NCBI GenBank assembly: GCA_902786665.1
Contig: CADADN010000012.1
Coordinates: forward strand, 1-64,000
Direction of reading: 5' to 3'
Length of the DNA stretch: 64,000 bases
Source: an uncultured Prevotellaceae bacterium
GTDB lineage: Bacteria; Bacteroidota; Bacteroidia; Bacteroidales; Bacteroidaceae
Each line of letters starts with the position of its first letter. Within the stretch, counting starts at the first letter, position 1. Positions 8,608-17,418 of the stretch are shown here, piece after piece. Made by a program: the position numbers and the translations under genes. The notes beneath the pieces are model-generated. The model saw nothing but the letters and a program-made list of their open reading frames with translations. It made no database searches and was not told where the DNA came from.

Positions 8608-8638
8608 TTTGTTATTAGCAATGTTTGTATTATCTTTG
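8608..8638 (+). promoter_or_regulatory. Promoter for the 8710-9582 operon
   Basis: TTTG at 8608-8611, a 19-base spacer and TATCTTTG at 8631-8638 make a textbook Bacteroidetes housekeeping promoter. It predicts a start near 8645 and a leader of about 65 nt before the small membrane protein gene. Confidence 0.75.
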
Positions 8639-8709
8639 CAGCGTTTTAGCGGTAACCTGCAACATAAGACGCAACATTCTGCGCTTATTGACCGCAAAGA
8701 TAATAATAA

Positions 8710-8937
8710 ATGACGGAAATTCTCATCTCAAGCGTGTTAATAATTGCTATCGCGATGATGTTGCTGTCTGTGAAGGTGATTTTCAAGAAAAACGGCTCTT
8801 TCACATCCCAACATATTCACGATAGTCAAGCCATGCGCGATAGAGGCATCCATTGCGTCATCGACCAAGACCGGGAGCAAAGAGAGAAAAAGCAAACCGT
8901 CAGGGAGAAGTCTAGAACAACCCAAAATACACAATAA
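8710..8937 (+). CDS. Small conserved membrane protein (75 aa)
   Basis: Product of 75 residues: one N-terminal transmembrane helix (about 4-25), then a basic FKKNGSF turn and a charged tail containing AMRDRGIHC and a Cys followed by DREQREKK. Small Bacteroidetes membrane proteins with this N-out/basic-tail pattern and an AMR-RGI-C motif are widespread in my recollection, with no assigned function. It is the first gene after a consensus promoter and ends 6 bases before the OmpH-like lipoprotein gene, so the two are probably co-transcribed. The tail should lie in the cytoplasm by the positive-inside rule. Confidence 0.75.
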   Translation: MTEILISSVLIIAIAMMLLSVKVIFKKNGSFTSQHIHDSQAMRDRGIHCVIDQDREQREKKQTVREKSRTTQNTQ

Positions 8938-8943
8938 GAAGAA

Positions 8944-9582
8944 ATGAACAAGAAAAATCTTTTCCGCACAATGGCCATAGCCACTGTTGCCACATTAGCT
9001 TTGAGTTCCTGCAACGATTCCAACAAGATGGATGACAAACCAGAAAAGGTGGCTGCACAGACTGCTACTCCTGGTTCCTTGAGGATTGCTTACGTTGAGG
9101 TAGACTCCATCATGACCCAATATGAGTTCTGCAAGGAATACACCAAAATCCTTGAGAAGCGTCAAACCAATGTCCAAAACGAACTTGCAGGACAAGAGAA
9201 AAACCTGAATGCTGCAGCTCAAAACTTCCAGAATAAATTGCAAAACAATGGGTTCACATCTGAGCAAGAAGCCAAAAATCAACAAGCTGCTTTGCAACGG
9301 CAACAGGAAAACTTGCTCGCCACTCGTGACCGCCTTGCAGGTGATTTGCAAGTGGAAACTGAAAAATTCAACAAGGCCCTCCACGACAGTTTGCAGCATT
9401 ACCTTGACCTCTACAACAAGGACAAGAAATTCTCCATGATCATCTCCAAGTCAGGTGACAACATCCTCTATGCCGACAAGGCTCTCGACATTACCGCTGA
9501 AGTAGTGGCTGGCCTCAACAAGGCATATAAGAGCAAGCCCAGCGAGAAAACTGAAGCCAAAACCGAAGAAAAGAAAAAGTAA
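8944..9582 (+). CDS. OmpH/Skp-family periplasmic chaperone-like lipoprotein
   Basis: Product of 212 residues. A lipoprotein signal (TLALSSC, Cys near 22) is followed by a short linker, a strand RIAYVEVDSIMTQYEF typical of the OmpH/Skp start, and a long coiled coil (about 65-150) rich in Gln, Glu and Lys, then the closing segment with YADKALDITAEVVAGLNKAY and a Lys/Glu-rich tail. Skp-type proteins form trimeric cavities that hold unfolded outer-membrane proteins. The lipid anchor places this version on a membrane surface in the periplasm. It is the second gene of a two-gene operon with a terminator at 9602-9632. Confidence 0.88.
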   Translation: MNKKNLFRTMAIATVATLALSSCNDSNKMDDKPEKVAAQTATPGSLRIAYVEVDSIMTQYEFCKEYTKILEKRQTNVQNELAGQEKNLNAAAQNFQNKLQNNGFTSEQEAKNQQAALQRQQENLLATRDRLAGDLQVETEKFNKALHDSLQHYLDLYNKDKKFSMIISKSGDNILYADKALDITAEVVAGLNKAYKSKPSEKTEAKTEEKKK

Positions 9583-9601
9583 CATCCATATTCTTTAATA
9601 T

Positions 9602-9632
9602 AAGGTGCCGCAATATGTCCGGCACCTTTTTC
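9602..9632 (+). terminator. Intrinsic terminator after the OmpH-like gene
   Basis: AAGGTGCCG (9602-9610) pairs with CGGCACCTT (9620-9628), followed by a T-run through 9631. It lies 20 bases past the stop codon and just before nth. Confidence 0.85.
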
Positions 9633-9645
9633 ATTTCTGCATCAC

Positions 9646-10290
9646 ATGAATAGAAAACAACGCTACGCATTCATACTTGAACATTTCCGTCAACATATGC
9701 CGGAAGTAGGCACCGAACTGCATTTCAATTCGCCTTTCCAACTGCTCGTGGCCACCATACTCAGTGCACAATGCACTGACAAAAGGGTAAACGAGGTGAC
9801 ACCGGCGTTGTTCCAACGCTTCCCTGATGCTGCAGCGATGGCGGCGGCTGAGGAAAAAGAAATCCATGACTATGTGCGAAGCGTTTCATACCCCAACGCC
9901 AAATCAAAGCACTTGTCTGCCATGGCGAAAATGCTGGTGGAAGAATTCAATGGTGTCGTACCTTCAAATCCCGACCAACTCACCCGCCTCCCCGGAGTGG
10001 GTAGAAAGACGGCAAACGTCGTACAGGCAGTGGCATTCGGAAAGGCCACCATGGCTGTGGACACACACGTGTTCCGTGTCAGCAGAAGAATGGGACTGGT
10101 GGGGAAAAATGACAACACACCCTTCAAAGTGGAGCAACAGCTGATGAAGAACATTCCAGAAACCGACATCCCCAACGCGCATCACTGGCTATTGCTTCAT
10201 GGCAGGTATGTCTGCACCAGCAGGAAACCCAAATGCGCAAAATGCCCTTTCGACGCCATCTGCCCCAAAATCATCGAAAATGACAAATAA
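9646..10290 (+). CDS. nth: Endonuclease III (DNA glycosylase/AP lyase)
   Basis: Product of 214 residues, the usual length. It removes oxidised pyrimidines and nicks AP sites in base excision repair. The helix-hairpin-helix LPGVGRKTANVV (near 117-128) contains the catalytic Lys, the catalytic Asp lies in AVDTHVFRV (near 139-147), and the C-terminal iron-sulfur cluster has the spacing C-x6-C-x2-C-x5-C (CTSRKPKCAKCPFDAIC). It starts 14 bases after the preceding terminator hairpin tail and is followed after 14 bases by the DUF2461 gene. Confidence 0.97.
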   Translation: MNRKQRYAFILEHFRQHMPEVGTELHFNSPFQLLVATILSAQCTDKRVNEVTPALFQRFPDAAAMAAAEEKEIHDYVRSVSYPNAKSKHLSAMAKMLVEEFNGVVPSNPDQLTRLPGVGRKTANVVQAVAFGKATMAVDTHVFRVSRRMGLVGKNDNTPFKVEQQLMKNIPETDIPNAHHWLLLHGRYVCTSRKPKCAKCPFDAICPKIIENDK

Positions 10291-10304
10291 GTATTAACAG
10301 CATC

Positions 10305-10985
10305 ATGAACACACAACTCATCCTTACTTTCCTTCGTGACATCACAACCAACAACAACCGCACATGGTTCCAGGAACATCACGGCGAATATCTTGCCGCA
10401 AGGGAGGAATTCGAGGCCTTCGTAGCCAAATCCATCACACGCATCGCAGAATTTGACCCTTCCATAGCCCACCTCACCGTAAAAGACACCACCTATAGGT
10501 TCTATAGGGACACGCGTTTCTCTCCCGACAAGTCACCCTACAAGAGGCATCTTGGCGCATACATCGCCGCCCATGGCAAGAAAGCCTTCCATGGGGGATA
10601 TTACATCCATCTTGAACCAGGCAACTGCATGCTCGCATGTGGCACTTACTGGCTTCCCATGAACATTCTGACGGCTTGCCGAAATGAAATCATGGCCAAT
10701 GTGGAGGAATGGCTGAGCAGGGTGAGGCATCCACGTTTCACTCAATTCTTCAGCCCCGACAACGGCGGCGGTTTCGGTCTGGAGCGTTTGAAAACATGTC
10801 CGGCGGGATTCCCTCGTGACTTCGCACATATCGAATATCTCCGTATGAAAGACTACTGTTGCTGGCACAATGTGGATGAACAATTCTTCGACAAAGAAGA
10901 CAGTCTTGAAAAAATGGCGGAAATCTTCACTGCCGCCAAACCCATGATGGACTTCATCAACGCCGTAGTGGACGATTATGAATGA
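10305..10985 (+). CDS. DUF2461 family protein
   Basis: Product of 226 residues with the features I associate with DUF2461 (TIGR02453): N-terminal FL--I--NN-R-WF-EH, a central TYRFYRDTRFSPDKSPYKRHLGAY-like block (about 63-85, containing YRDTRFSPDKSPYK) and GGYYIHLEPG (about 97-106). The family is cytoplasmic, with no established biochemical role. It follows nth by 14 bases and is probably co-transcribed with it. Confidence 0.88.
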   Translation: MNTQLILTFLRDITTNNNRTWFQEHHGEYLAAREEFEAFVAKSITRIAEFDPSIAHLTVKDTTYRFYRDTRFSPDKSPYKRHLGAYIAAHGKKAFHGGYYIHLEPGNCMLACGTYWLPMNILTACRNEIMANVEEWLSRVRHPRFTQFFSPDNGGGFGLERLKTCPAGFPRDFAHIEYLRMKDYCCWHNVDEQFFDKEDSLEKMAEIFTAAKPMMDFINAVVDDYE

Positions 10986-11089
10986 ATTTTGCAACTTTGT
11001 AACAAAAAAACACAGGCATATAGCACCAACATTTCATTTTTTTCATTAAATTCGCACCATATTCCATAATATATCAACTAAAAAACCTT

Positions 11090-12202
11090 ATGACTATGAA
11101 GATTGGTATTCCAAAAGAGATTAAGAACAATGAGAACCGGGTGGGCATGACACCAGCCGGTGTGGCTGAGTTGGTTCGCCACGGACACGAAGTCTATGTG
11201 CAGCACACGGCAGGCGAGGGGAGTGGTTTCACCGACGAAAAATATGTGAAGGCGGGTGCTACCATACTACCTACCATCGATGAGACCTATGCCATTGCAG
11301 ATATGATAGTGAAGGTGAAGGAACCCATTGAACCAGAATACAAGTTGGTGAAGAAAGGGCAGGTGCTTTTCACATATTTCCATTTCGCTTGCGACCGTCC
11401 GCTTACAGACGCGATGATCGAGGCAGGAGGTGTATGTGTGGCATACGAGACCGTGCAGTTGCCCGACCGCTCTCTGCCATTGCTCATACCAATGAGTGAG
11501 GTAGCAGGACGCATGGCTACCATCAATGGCGCCTACTACTTGCAAAAGACCAAAGGAGGCAAAGGAAAGCTTATCTGCGGCGTGCCCGGTGTGAAACCGG
11601 CCAAGGTGCTAGTATTGGGAGGTGGAGTCGTGGGACAGGCTGCTGCCAGGGTGGCTGCCGGCATGGGTGCTCAGGTGGTTATCGCCGACATCTCTTTGCC
11701 ACTGCTGCGTCACCTGTCCAGCGTGATGCCCCCCAATGTCGTACCGATGTATTCCAACCGCCACAACATTGAACGCGAACTGCCCGACGTGGACATCGTG
11801 GTAGGCTCCGTACTCATCCCAGGCGACAAGGCACCACGCCTCATCACACGCGACATGCTGAAATTGATGGAACCAGGAACGGTGATGGTTGACGTGGCTA
11901 TCGACCAAGGGGGGTGCTTCGAGACATCTCGCCCCACCACGCACTCGGAACCCGTATACGAGGTGGATGGCATTCTCCATTACGCTGTAGCCAACATCCC
12001 GGGAGCGGTGCCCAACACCTCGACCATCGCCCTCACCAATGCTACATTGAGGTATGCCTTGGCATTGGCCGACAAGGGATGGCGCAAGGCATGCAAGGAT
12101 GACAAGGCTCTGTTCCAAGGGCTAAACATCGTGGAAGGGAAAGTCACTTTCAAGGCCGTCGCCGACGTGTTTGGACTGCCTTACGAACCTATTGAACTAT
12201 AG
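11090..12202 (+). CDS. ald: Alanine dehydrogenase
   Basis: Product of 370 residues. It catalyses the reversible NAD-dependent deamination of L-alanine to pyruvate and ammonia. The family N-terminus MKIGIPKEIKNNENRVGMTP is present; the ATG at 11096 gives that start exactly, so the ATG at 11090 may add two residues. The active-site Lys/His region reads TYFHFACDRPLT, and the Rossmann motif VLGGGVVGQAAARVAAGMGA lies near 171-190. A strong terminator follows at 12230-12286. It is a single-gene unit. Confidence 0.97.
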   Translation: MTMKIGIPKEIKNNENRVGMTPAGVAELVRHGHEVYVQHTAGEGSGFTDEKYVKAGATILPTIDETYAIADMIVKVKEPIEPEYKLVKKGQVLFTYFHFACDRPLTDAMIEAGGVCVAYETVQLPDRSLPLLIPMSEVAGRMATINGAYYLQKTKGGKGKLICGVPGVKPAKVLVLGGGVVGQAAARVAAGMGAQVVIADISLPLLRHLSSVMPPNVVPMYSNRHNIERELPDVDIVVGSVLIPGDKAPRLITRDMLKLMEPGTVMVDVAIDQGGCFETSRPTTHSEPVYEVDGILHYAVANIPGAVPNTSTIALTNATLRYALALADKGWRKACKDDKALFQGLNIVEGKVTFKAVADVFGLPYEPIEL

Positions 12203-12229
12203 TCGAATAAGCCTCTTTGCAATAAATAA

Positions 12230-12286
12230 GGACAGGTTTTGGATTGTAATGGTTTTCAATCCAAAACCTGTCCCTTTGTTTTTGTG
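12230..12286 (+). terminator. Intrinsic terminator of ald
   Basis: A perfect 17-bp stem (12230-12246 with 12257-12273, arms beginning GGACAGGTTTTGG) has a 10-base loop and is followed by CTTTGTTTTTGTG. It begins 28 bases past the ald stop codon. Confidence 0.9.
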
Positions 12287-12298
12287 CCTCTTGGCTTC

Positions 12299-12325
12299 GG
12301 GCGGGCACAAGACCCGCCCCTACGA
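12299..12325. repeat. GGGCGGGCACAAGACCCGCCCC inverted repeat
   Basis: A GC-rich near-palindrome (GGGCGGG ... CCCGCCC with a short CACAAGA loop) in otherwise AT-rich intergenic DNA. Elements with this look recur in many bacterial intergenic regions. Whether it is interspersed in this genome cannot be judged from one copy. Confidence 0.45.
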
Positions 12326-12350
12326 CTTCGGGGGAATAATGGCATTAAAA

Positions 12351-12472
12351 AGTGATCATACGTCCCTTTAACTCCCTTTTAACTCTATGAAGTCTAAATG
12401 GTATCAAGTGATCATACGTCCCTTTAACTCCCTTTTAACTCCCTTTTAACTCCCTTTTTAACTCCTGTAAAA
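12351..12472. repeat. Tandem CCCTTTTAACT intergenic repeat array
   Basis: A 35-base unit starting AGTGATCATACGTCCC occurs at 12351-12385 and again at 12407-12441 (period 56), followed by further 11-12 base CCCTTTTAACT units to about 12472. The array ends a few bases past the stop codon of the minus-strand gene at 12478. The same unit occurs after htpG at 4521-4556. It is not a CRISPR, because no unique spacers separate the units. Confidence 0.75.
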
Positions 12473-12477
12473 AGAAG

Positions 12478-13512
12478 TTACTTGTTGGGGAACGCTTTCT
12501 TCAGCCGTTTGTATTCTTTCTTGGTGATGCGCATGAATGAACCATGCTGTGGTCCCGTCACTCCTTCTATGTCAACGGGGGAGTTGAAATTACGCAAGTT
12601 TTTGTCAGCCTTGCAGATGCGGTAATGCTTAGGGTTGGAGGAATACTCGATGTATGCCACACGCCAAGTGTCATCTCCTATCAATTGGAAGGCAGACGAG
12701 CCTTCGCATTTCTTGTTGCCCTCGAAACTCACATAGTCGTTCTCCACTGGTTCGCTCCACGATCCGGTGAGGTGGTCTGAGGTGGCTGTGTAAATGCCAG
12801 GCTTTCCACCTTCCTTCTTGATGAGCATATGGTATTTGCCATCCGATTTCAGATAGTTGATGTCGGCATCGATGGTGGCATATCCCCAGTCGAAGAGGAG
12901 ACGCGGTTTTGTGAGGCGGGTGAAACTCTCATCGGCATGTGAGTAGTACATCCGGTCGTATCCCTCCTCGGCACGGTTCAATAAAGAATAATAAATAAGG
13001 TAACCACCTTTCTTGCCGTCGCTCCATACGAAGTCAGGATCCCAGAAGATTTGTGGCGCCCACACACGATTGATTGTGCTATAGTCCTTATATGGGTCGG
13101 GGGACTCGGGGTCGCAGAAGATGGAAGCACCCTTGCGGAAGTCGAACGTCACCGATTCCCATGTCACCAAGTCCTTGCTGCGGAGCAGGTCGATACCATA
13201 GTTGTCCCAAATGTGTGACTTGCGCACACACATGTCGGTTGTCACCATCAAGTATCCCTTCCCGTTATGGGCACGCGTGATGAAGGCATCGCGGGTGCCG
13301 CCTTCTATACGGGCGTGCACCTCCGGGTCGAAGATGGCATCACCGTTGTTCAAGTCTTCGTAGTGATAACCGTCACGACTCAAGGCATAGGCTGTATACT
13401 CTCCACGGTCGCTCATATGGCAGTAAAGATAACCATAGGTCCCTTTCTGCAAGTTTTGTGCTTGGACGGTCATGGTCAAGGCCATCGCCGCAATCAACAA
13501 GGTTTTTCTCAT
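12478..13512 (-). CDS. Secreted GH43-like five-bladed beta-propeller glycosidase
   Basis: Product of 344 residues with a signal peptide (1-19, cleavage after VQAQ). It shows the layout of family 43-type arabinofuranosidase/xylosidase propellers: a TRDAFI segment with a candidate catalytic Asp near 72-77, SKDLVTWE and WAPQIFWDP blade motifs (the latter near 149-158), an Asp-rich TIDADINYLK segment, and CEGSSAF carrying a candidate acid Glu near 269. Such enzymes trim plant or host polysaccharides outside the cytoplasm. The substrate cannot be read from the sequence, and no SusC/SusD pair is nearby. Confidence 0.7.
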   Translation of the reverse strand: MRKTLLIAAMALTMTVQAQNLQKGTYGYLYCHMSDRGEYTAYALSRDGYHYEDLNNGDAIFDPEVHARIEGGTRDAFITRAHNGKGYLMVTTDMCVRKSHIWDNYGIDLLRSKDLVTWESVTFDFRKGASIFCDPESPDPYKDYSTINRVWAPQIFWDPDFVWSDGKKGGYLIYYSLLNRAEEGYDRMYYSHADESFTRLTKPRLLFDWGYATIDADINYLKSDGKYHMLIKKEGGKPGIYTATSDHLTGSWSEPVENDYVSFEGNKKCEGSSAFQLIGDDTWRVAYIEYSSNPKHYRICKADKNLRNFNSPVDIEGVTGPQHGSFMRITKKEYKRLKKAFPNK

Positions 13513-13596
13513 ATCGTTTATGGGGTTATTGGGGATGATGAATTAAAAATTATCCAGTATTAAAGTGTTCTTCAAGATGGGTGCTTTAGTATTGTT

Positions 13597-13678
13597 TATC
13601 ACGAATTAAAGAATTAGAGAATCATCACTCGACCAATACATGACGCGTGGCAATTCTGTAATTCCATAATTCGTGATA
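13597..13678. repeat. 82-bp imperfect inverted repeat
   Basis: TATCACGAATTA (13597-13608) is mirrored by TAATTCGTGATA (13667-13678), and the inner arms GAATTAGAGAAT (13611-13622) and ATTCTGTAATTC (13653-13664) match at 11 of 12 positions, with a 30-base centre. It lies between the valS stop codon and the GH43-like gene. It may be a palindromic mobile remnant or a transcript-end structure; no T-run follows. Confidence 0.6.
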
Positions 13679-13723
13679 TCCAATGAGGGGTTGCTATTGA
13701 TTAATGACCTTATAATAGGAAAA

Positions 13724-16426
13724 TCAAAGCTTCTTACGAAGTTCTTCCAAGGATGCCTTCAGCGAGGCAATCTTTTCCATGGAGTCGCTGCGCTTCTTGC
13801 GTTCCAAGGCAACCACAGCCTCAGGAGCATTGGCCACGAACCGCTCGTTGGCCAACTTCTTTTCCACACCCGCAAGGAAACCCTCCAAGTGCTTCAAGTC
13901 TTTTTCTTGTTTGGCAATTTCCTCAGCCACGTTGACAAGGTTGCCAAGGGGAACAGCAAACTCGTCGGTGCCAACCATGAACTGGGAAGCATCAGCAGGT
14001 TTGTTCTCTACAACGGTGAACGAGCGCAAATAGGCCATCTTGGAAATGACACACTCATAGGCGTGGTAGGCATCGGTCTTCACCACCTGAAGGTCGAGTC
14101 CTTCCTTCGGAGGAATATTCCTTGAATTTCGCACCATGCGCACACTGGCAACCACTTGCTTCACACGCTCGATGTTGGCTACGATATCGGCGTCCTTCTC
14201 TGTGGGTGCTGGCAACTCCAGCTGTTCCACCATGATGCTGGCGCCCTCGGGGCGGTCGCAAAGGTGCTGCCACAGCTCCTCGGTGATGAAAGGCATGAAG
14301 GGATGGAGCATCTTCAGCAAGGTGTCGAAGTAGCCAAGTGTCTTCTCCATTGTCACTCGGTCCATCGGCGAACCGTATGCAGGCTTGACCATCTCAAGAT
14401 ACCAGCTGGAGAATTCATCCCAGAACAGGCGATAGACAGCCATCAAAGCCTCGGAAATGCGGTATTTCCCAAACATATCGTCAAGCTCGGCAGATGTCTG
14501 GCGTAGTCTGGCTTCAAACCACTCCGTGGCGATGCGGCACTCTTCGGGCTGCTCGATGTCGGCCACGGCAAGCCCCTTCACCAAGCGGAAGGCATTCCAA
14601 ATCTTGTTGTTGAAATTACGTCCTTGCTCACACAACGTTTCGTCGAAGAGGATGTCGTTGCCAGCTGGAGCACAAAGCATCATGCCCATGCGCACACCGT
14701 CGGCACCATACTTGTCGATGAGCATCAACGGGTCGGGAGAGTTGCCAAGGCTCTTGGACATCTTGCGTCCCAGTTGGTCGCGCACCACACCGGTGAAATA
14801 GACATTCTTGAAGGGGTACTTGCCCATGTATTCCTCGCCGGCCATGATCATGCGCGCCACCCAGAAGAAGATGATATCGGGAGCGGTAACAAGGTCGCTG
14901 GTGGGATAGTAATACTTGATTTCCTCATTGCCAGGGTTGTTGATGCCGTCGAAGAGGGAGATAGGCCACAGCCAAGAAGAGAACCATGTGTCGAGCGCAT
15001 CCTCATCCTGACGTAAGTCATTCAGCTGCAAGTCGGCATTTCCACTCTTCTCACGAGCGAGCTCCAAAGCTTTCTCGGCATTCTCTGCAACCACGAAATC
15101 ATCCTTGTCGTCATAATAGTACGCAGGAATGCGATGTCCCCACCACAACTGGCGTGAGATGCACCAGTCCTGTATGTTCTCCAACCAGTTCTTGTAGGTG
15201 TTCTTGTACTTGGCCGGAAAGAATTCCATCTCACCATCTACAACGGGCTTCAGGGCAATCTCTGCCAAGTGTTTCATGCTGAGGAACCATTGCAGGGAGA
15301 GACGCGGCTCGATGGCGGTGTCGGGATTACGCTGGGAATAGCCAACCTTGTTGGTGTAGTCTTCCACACGCTCCATCAAGCCTGCTGCTTCCAAATCGAC
15401 AACAATCTGCTTACGGCAGTCGAAACGGTCCATACCCACGTAGATGGGCGACTCTTTCGAAATGGTGCCATCAGGGTTGAAAATGTCTATGGTCTCCAAG
15501 TCATGCGTCTTTCCAAGGGTGTAATCGTTGGGGTCGTGAGCGGGAGTGACTTTCAAGCAACCTGTACCGAATTCGATTTCCACATAACGGTCCTCAATCA
15601 CAGGGATGACACGGTTGACGAGAGGAACAATCACACGGCGGCCCTTGAGCCACTGGTTCTTGGGGTCTTTGGGGTTGATGCACATGGCGGTGTCGCCCAT
15701 GATGGTCTCCGGACGAGTGGTGGCCACAACGGCATAATATCCTTTCTTGTCCTTGTGGATGATGTTGCCCGCCTCTCGCAGAGCTTCCTCGTTCTCAATC
15801 ACCGGGTTGCCTGCCACGTAATATTTCAAATGATACAGATGACTCTGCTCTTCCTTGTATTCAACCTCTTCGGTAGAAAGGGCGGTCAAAGCCTTGGGAT
15901 CCCAATTGATCATGCGAAGGCCGCGGTAGATGTAACCTTTGTTATAAAGGTCGACAAACACCTTGATGACACTTTCGCTGCGCACCTCGTCCATGGTGAA
16001 GGCAGTGCGGTCCCAGTCGCAACTGGCACCAAGTCGGCGCAACTGCTTGAGAATGATGCCTCCATGCTCATGGGTCCAGTCCCAGGCGTGTTTCAGGAAC
16101 TCATCACGGGTGAGGTCACGCTTCTTGATGCCTTGCTCGGCAAGGCGATTCACCACCTTGGCCTCCGTGGCAATCGACGCATGGTCGGTGCCAGGCACCC
16201 AGCAAGCATTTTTGCCCTTCATGCGTGCACGACGCACGAGGATGTCTTGAATCGTATTGTTCAGCATGTGCCCCATGTGGAGGACTCCCGTCACATTGGG
16301 TGGGGGGATGACAATCGTGTAGGGTTCACGATGATCGGGTTTCGAACTGAAAAGCTTGTTGTCCAACCAATACTGATACCATTTCGACTCCACGTCCTGT
16401 GGGGAGTACTTGCTTGCTAATTCCAT
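13724..16426 (-). CDS. valS: Valyl-tRNA synthetase
   Basis: With the start at 16426 (MELASKYSP) the product has 900 residues, as expected for ValRS. It charges tRNA-Val in the cytoplasm. Class I signatures are HMGH in [14 protein letters not shown] (near 40-53) and KMSKS in [13 protein letters not shown]1 editing insert and a C-terminal coiled-coil arm (last 65 residues, rich in Lys/Glu/Leu) are present. The reading frame stays open upstream to 16618, but the extra 64 residues are unlike the family and overlap the divergent mazG promoter, so I reject them. A -7-like element TACTTTTG is at 16456-16463. Confidence 0.97.
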   Translation of the reverse strand: MELASKYSPQDVESKWYQYWLDNKLFSSKPDHREPYTIVIPPPNVTGVLHMGHMLNNTIQDILVRRARMKGKNACWVPGTDHASIATEAKVVNRLAEQGIKKRDLTRDEFLKHAWDWTHEHGGIILKQLRRLGASCDWDRTAFTMDEVRSESVIKVFVDLYNKGYIYRGLRMINWDPKALTALSTEEVEYKEEQSHLYHLKYYVAGNPVIENEEALREAGNIIHKDKKGYYAVVATTRPETIMGDTAMCINPKDPKNQWLKGRRVIVPLVNRVIPVIEDRYVEIEFGTGCLKVTPAHDPNDYTLGKTHDLETIDIFNPDGTISKESPIYVGMDRFDCRKQIVVDLEAAGLMERVEDYTNKVGYSQRNPDTAIEPRLSLQWFLSMKHLAEIALKPVVDGEMEFFPAKYKNTYKNWLENIQDWCISRQLWWGHRIPAYYYDDKDDFVVAENAEKALELAREKSGNADLQLNDLRQDEDALDTWFSSWLWPISLFDGINNPGNEEIKYYYPTSDLVTAPDIIFFWVARMIMAGEEYMGKYPFKNVYFTGVVRDQLGRKMSKSLGNSPDPLMLIDKYGADGVRMGMMLCAPAGNDILFDETLCEQGRNFNNKIWNAFRLVKGLAVADIEQPEECRIATEWFEARLRQTSAELDDMFGKYRISEALMAVYRLFWDEFSSWYLEMVKPAYGSPMDRVTMEKTLGYFDTLLKMLHPFMPFITEELWQHLCDRPEGASIMVEQLELPAPTEKDADIVANIERVKQVVASVRMVRNSRNIPPKEGLDLQVVKTDAYHAYECVISKMAYLRSFTVVENKPADASQFMVGTDEFAVPLGNLVNVAEEIAKQEKDLKHLEGFLAGVEKKLANERFVANAPEAVVALERKKRSDSMEKIASLKASLEELRKKL

Positions 16427-16455
16427 AACTTTTTGATGATTTCTGATTTGAACTG

Positions 16456-16463
16456 CAAAAGTA
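16456..16463 (-). promoter_or_regulatory. -7 element for valS
   Basis: TACTTTTG on the minus strand matches TAnnTTTG, 30 bases upstream of the chosen valS start. Its position supports the start at 16426. Confidence 0.5.
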
Positions 16464-16556
16464 ATCATTATTTTCCCCTTTGACGAAGAAAACGTGCTAA
16501 AAAATAGCATAAACGAGCTTTTTTCATCACATTCTCGTTTTCTGTCCCCTTTATTT

Positions 16557-16587
16557 TTTGTCATCTGAACTCCTTTGATTACCTTTG
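16557..16587 (+). promoter_or_regulatory. Promoter for mazG operon
   Basis: TTTG (16557-16560), a 19-base spacer and TACCTTTG (16580-16587) give a full Bacteroidetes promoter. Transcription would start near 16594, which rules out the TTG at 16585 as the mazG start. Confidence 0.75.
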
Positions 16588-16611
16588 CAATGGAAAACGA
16601 AATCAAAGAAT

Positions 16612-17403
16612 ATGGCACATACCAGAGAAGAGAAAATGGAAGCTTTTGGTAGACTCCTCGACGTGCTCGACCGTCTCAGGGTGGAATGCCCTTGGGACAG
16701 GAAGCAGACAAACGAGAGTCTCAGACCCAACACCATTGAAGAAACTTTCGAACTATGCGACGCGCTTATGCGTGATGACAACACCAACATTTGCAAGGAA
16801 TTGGGCGACGTTCTGATGCATGTGTGCTTTTATTCGCTCATAGGTCAAGAGAAAGGCCTTTTCGACGTGGCGGATGTCTGCAACAAACAAGCCGACAAAC
16901 TCATTTTCCGTCATCCACATGTCTATGGACAAGTGAAAGCCGAAACTGCGGAAAAAGTGTTGGAGAATTGGGAGCAAATCAAACTCAAGGAAAAGGATGG
17001 CAACAAGACCGTGCTTTCCGGCGTGCCGGCAGCGCTACCATCCCTCATCAAGGCTTATCGCATACAAGACAAGGCCCGCAACGTTGGATTTGACTGGGAG
17101 GACAAGAAAGACGTATGGAAAAAGGTGAGAGAGGAACTGGATGAATTGGAGGCTGAATTGGAACGAGAGGACAAGGAACGTTCCACCCAGGAACTGGGTG
17201 ATTTTCTCTTCAGTGTCATCAATGCAGCCAGGTTGTATCACCTTAATCCCGACAACGCTCTTGAACACACCAACCAAAAATTCATCCGTCGCTTCAACTA
17301 TGTAGAGCAGCACTCCATCAGAGAGGGGAAACCACTCACGGAGATGACCCTTGGAGAGATGGATCAACTTTGGGACGAAGCTAAAGCATTGGAAAAACAA
17401 TAA
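16612..17403 (+). CDS. mazG: Nucleoside triphosphate pyrophosphohydrolase MazG
   Basis: Product of 263 residues from the ATG at 16612 ([12 protein letters not shown]). It hydrolyses NTPs to NMPs and pyrophosphate, cleaning the nucleotide pool. Two MazG domains are visible: the first has [15 protein letters not shown] and EETFEL-ALM with ELGDVLMH metal-binding EExxE/ExxD residues, and the second has [10 protein letters not shown] and [15 protein letters not shown] longer frame starting with TTG at 16585 begins inside the promoter and is rejected. It is followed after 15 bases by a lipoprotein gene. Confidence 0.96.
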   Translation: MAHTREEKMEAFGRLLDVLDRLRVECPWDRKQTNESLRPNTIEETFELCDALMRDDNTNICKELGDVLMHVCFYSLIGQEKGLFDVADVCNKQADKLIFRHPHVYGQVKAETAEKVLENWEQIKLKEKDGNKTVLSGVPAALPSLIKAYRIQDKARNVGFDWEDKKDVWKKVREELDELEAELEREDKERSTQELGDFLFSVINAARLYHLNPDNALEHTNQKFIRRFNYVEQHSIREGKPLTEMTLGEMDQLWDEAKALEKQ

Positions 17404-17418
17404 CACCAAACAAGACAT

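Noticed and set aside
12351-12472. Possible CRISPR array
   Set aside because: The units are 11-12 bases in direct tandem with no unique spacers of about 30 bases, and no cas genes are present in the window.
15269-16420. A 383-codon plus-strand frame opposite valS, and similar long antisense frames at 35296-36222 and 22715-23554
   Set aside because: Each lies fully inside a well-recognised gene on the other strand and its composition (His/Val-rich, no motifs) is that of an antisense shadow.
16426-16618. N-terminal extension of valS by 64 residues
   Set aside because: The extension does not resemble ValRS, covers the valS -7 element and overlaps the divergent mazG promoter; the ATG at 16426 gives the family start.
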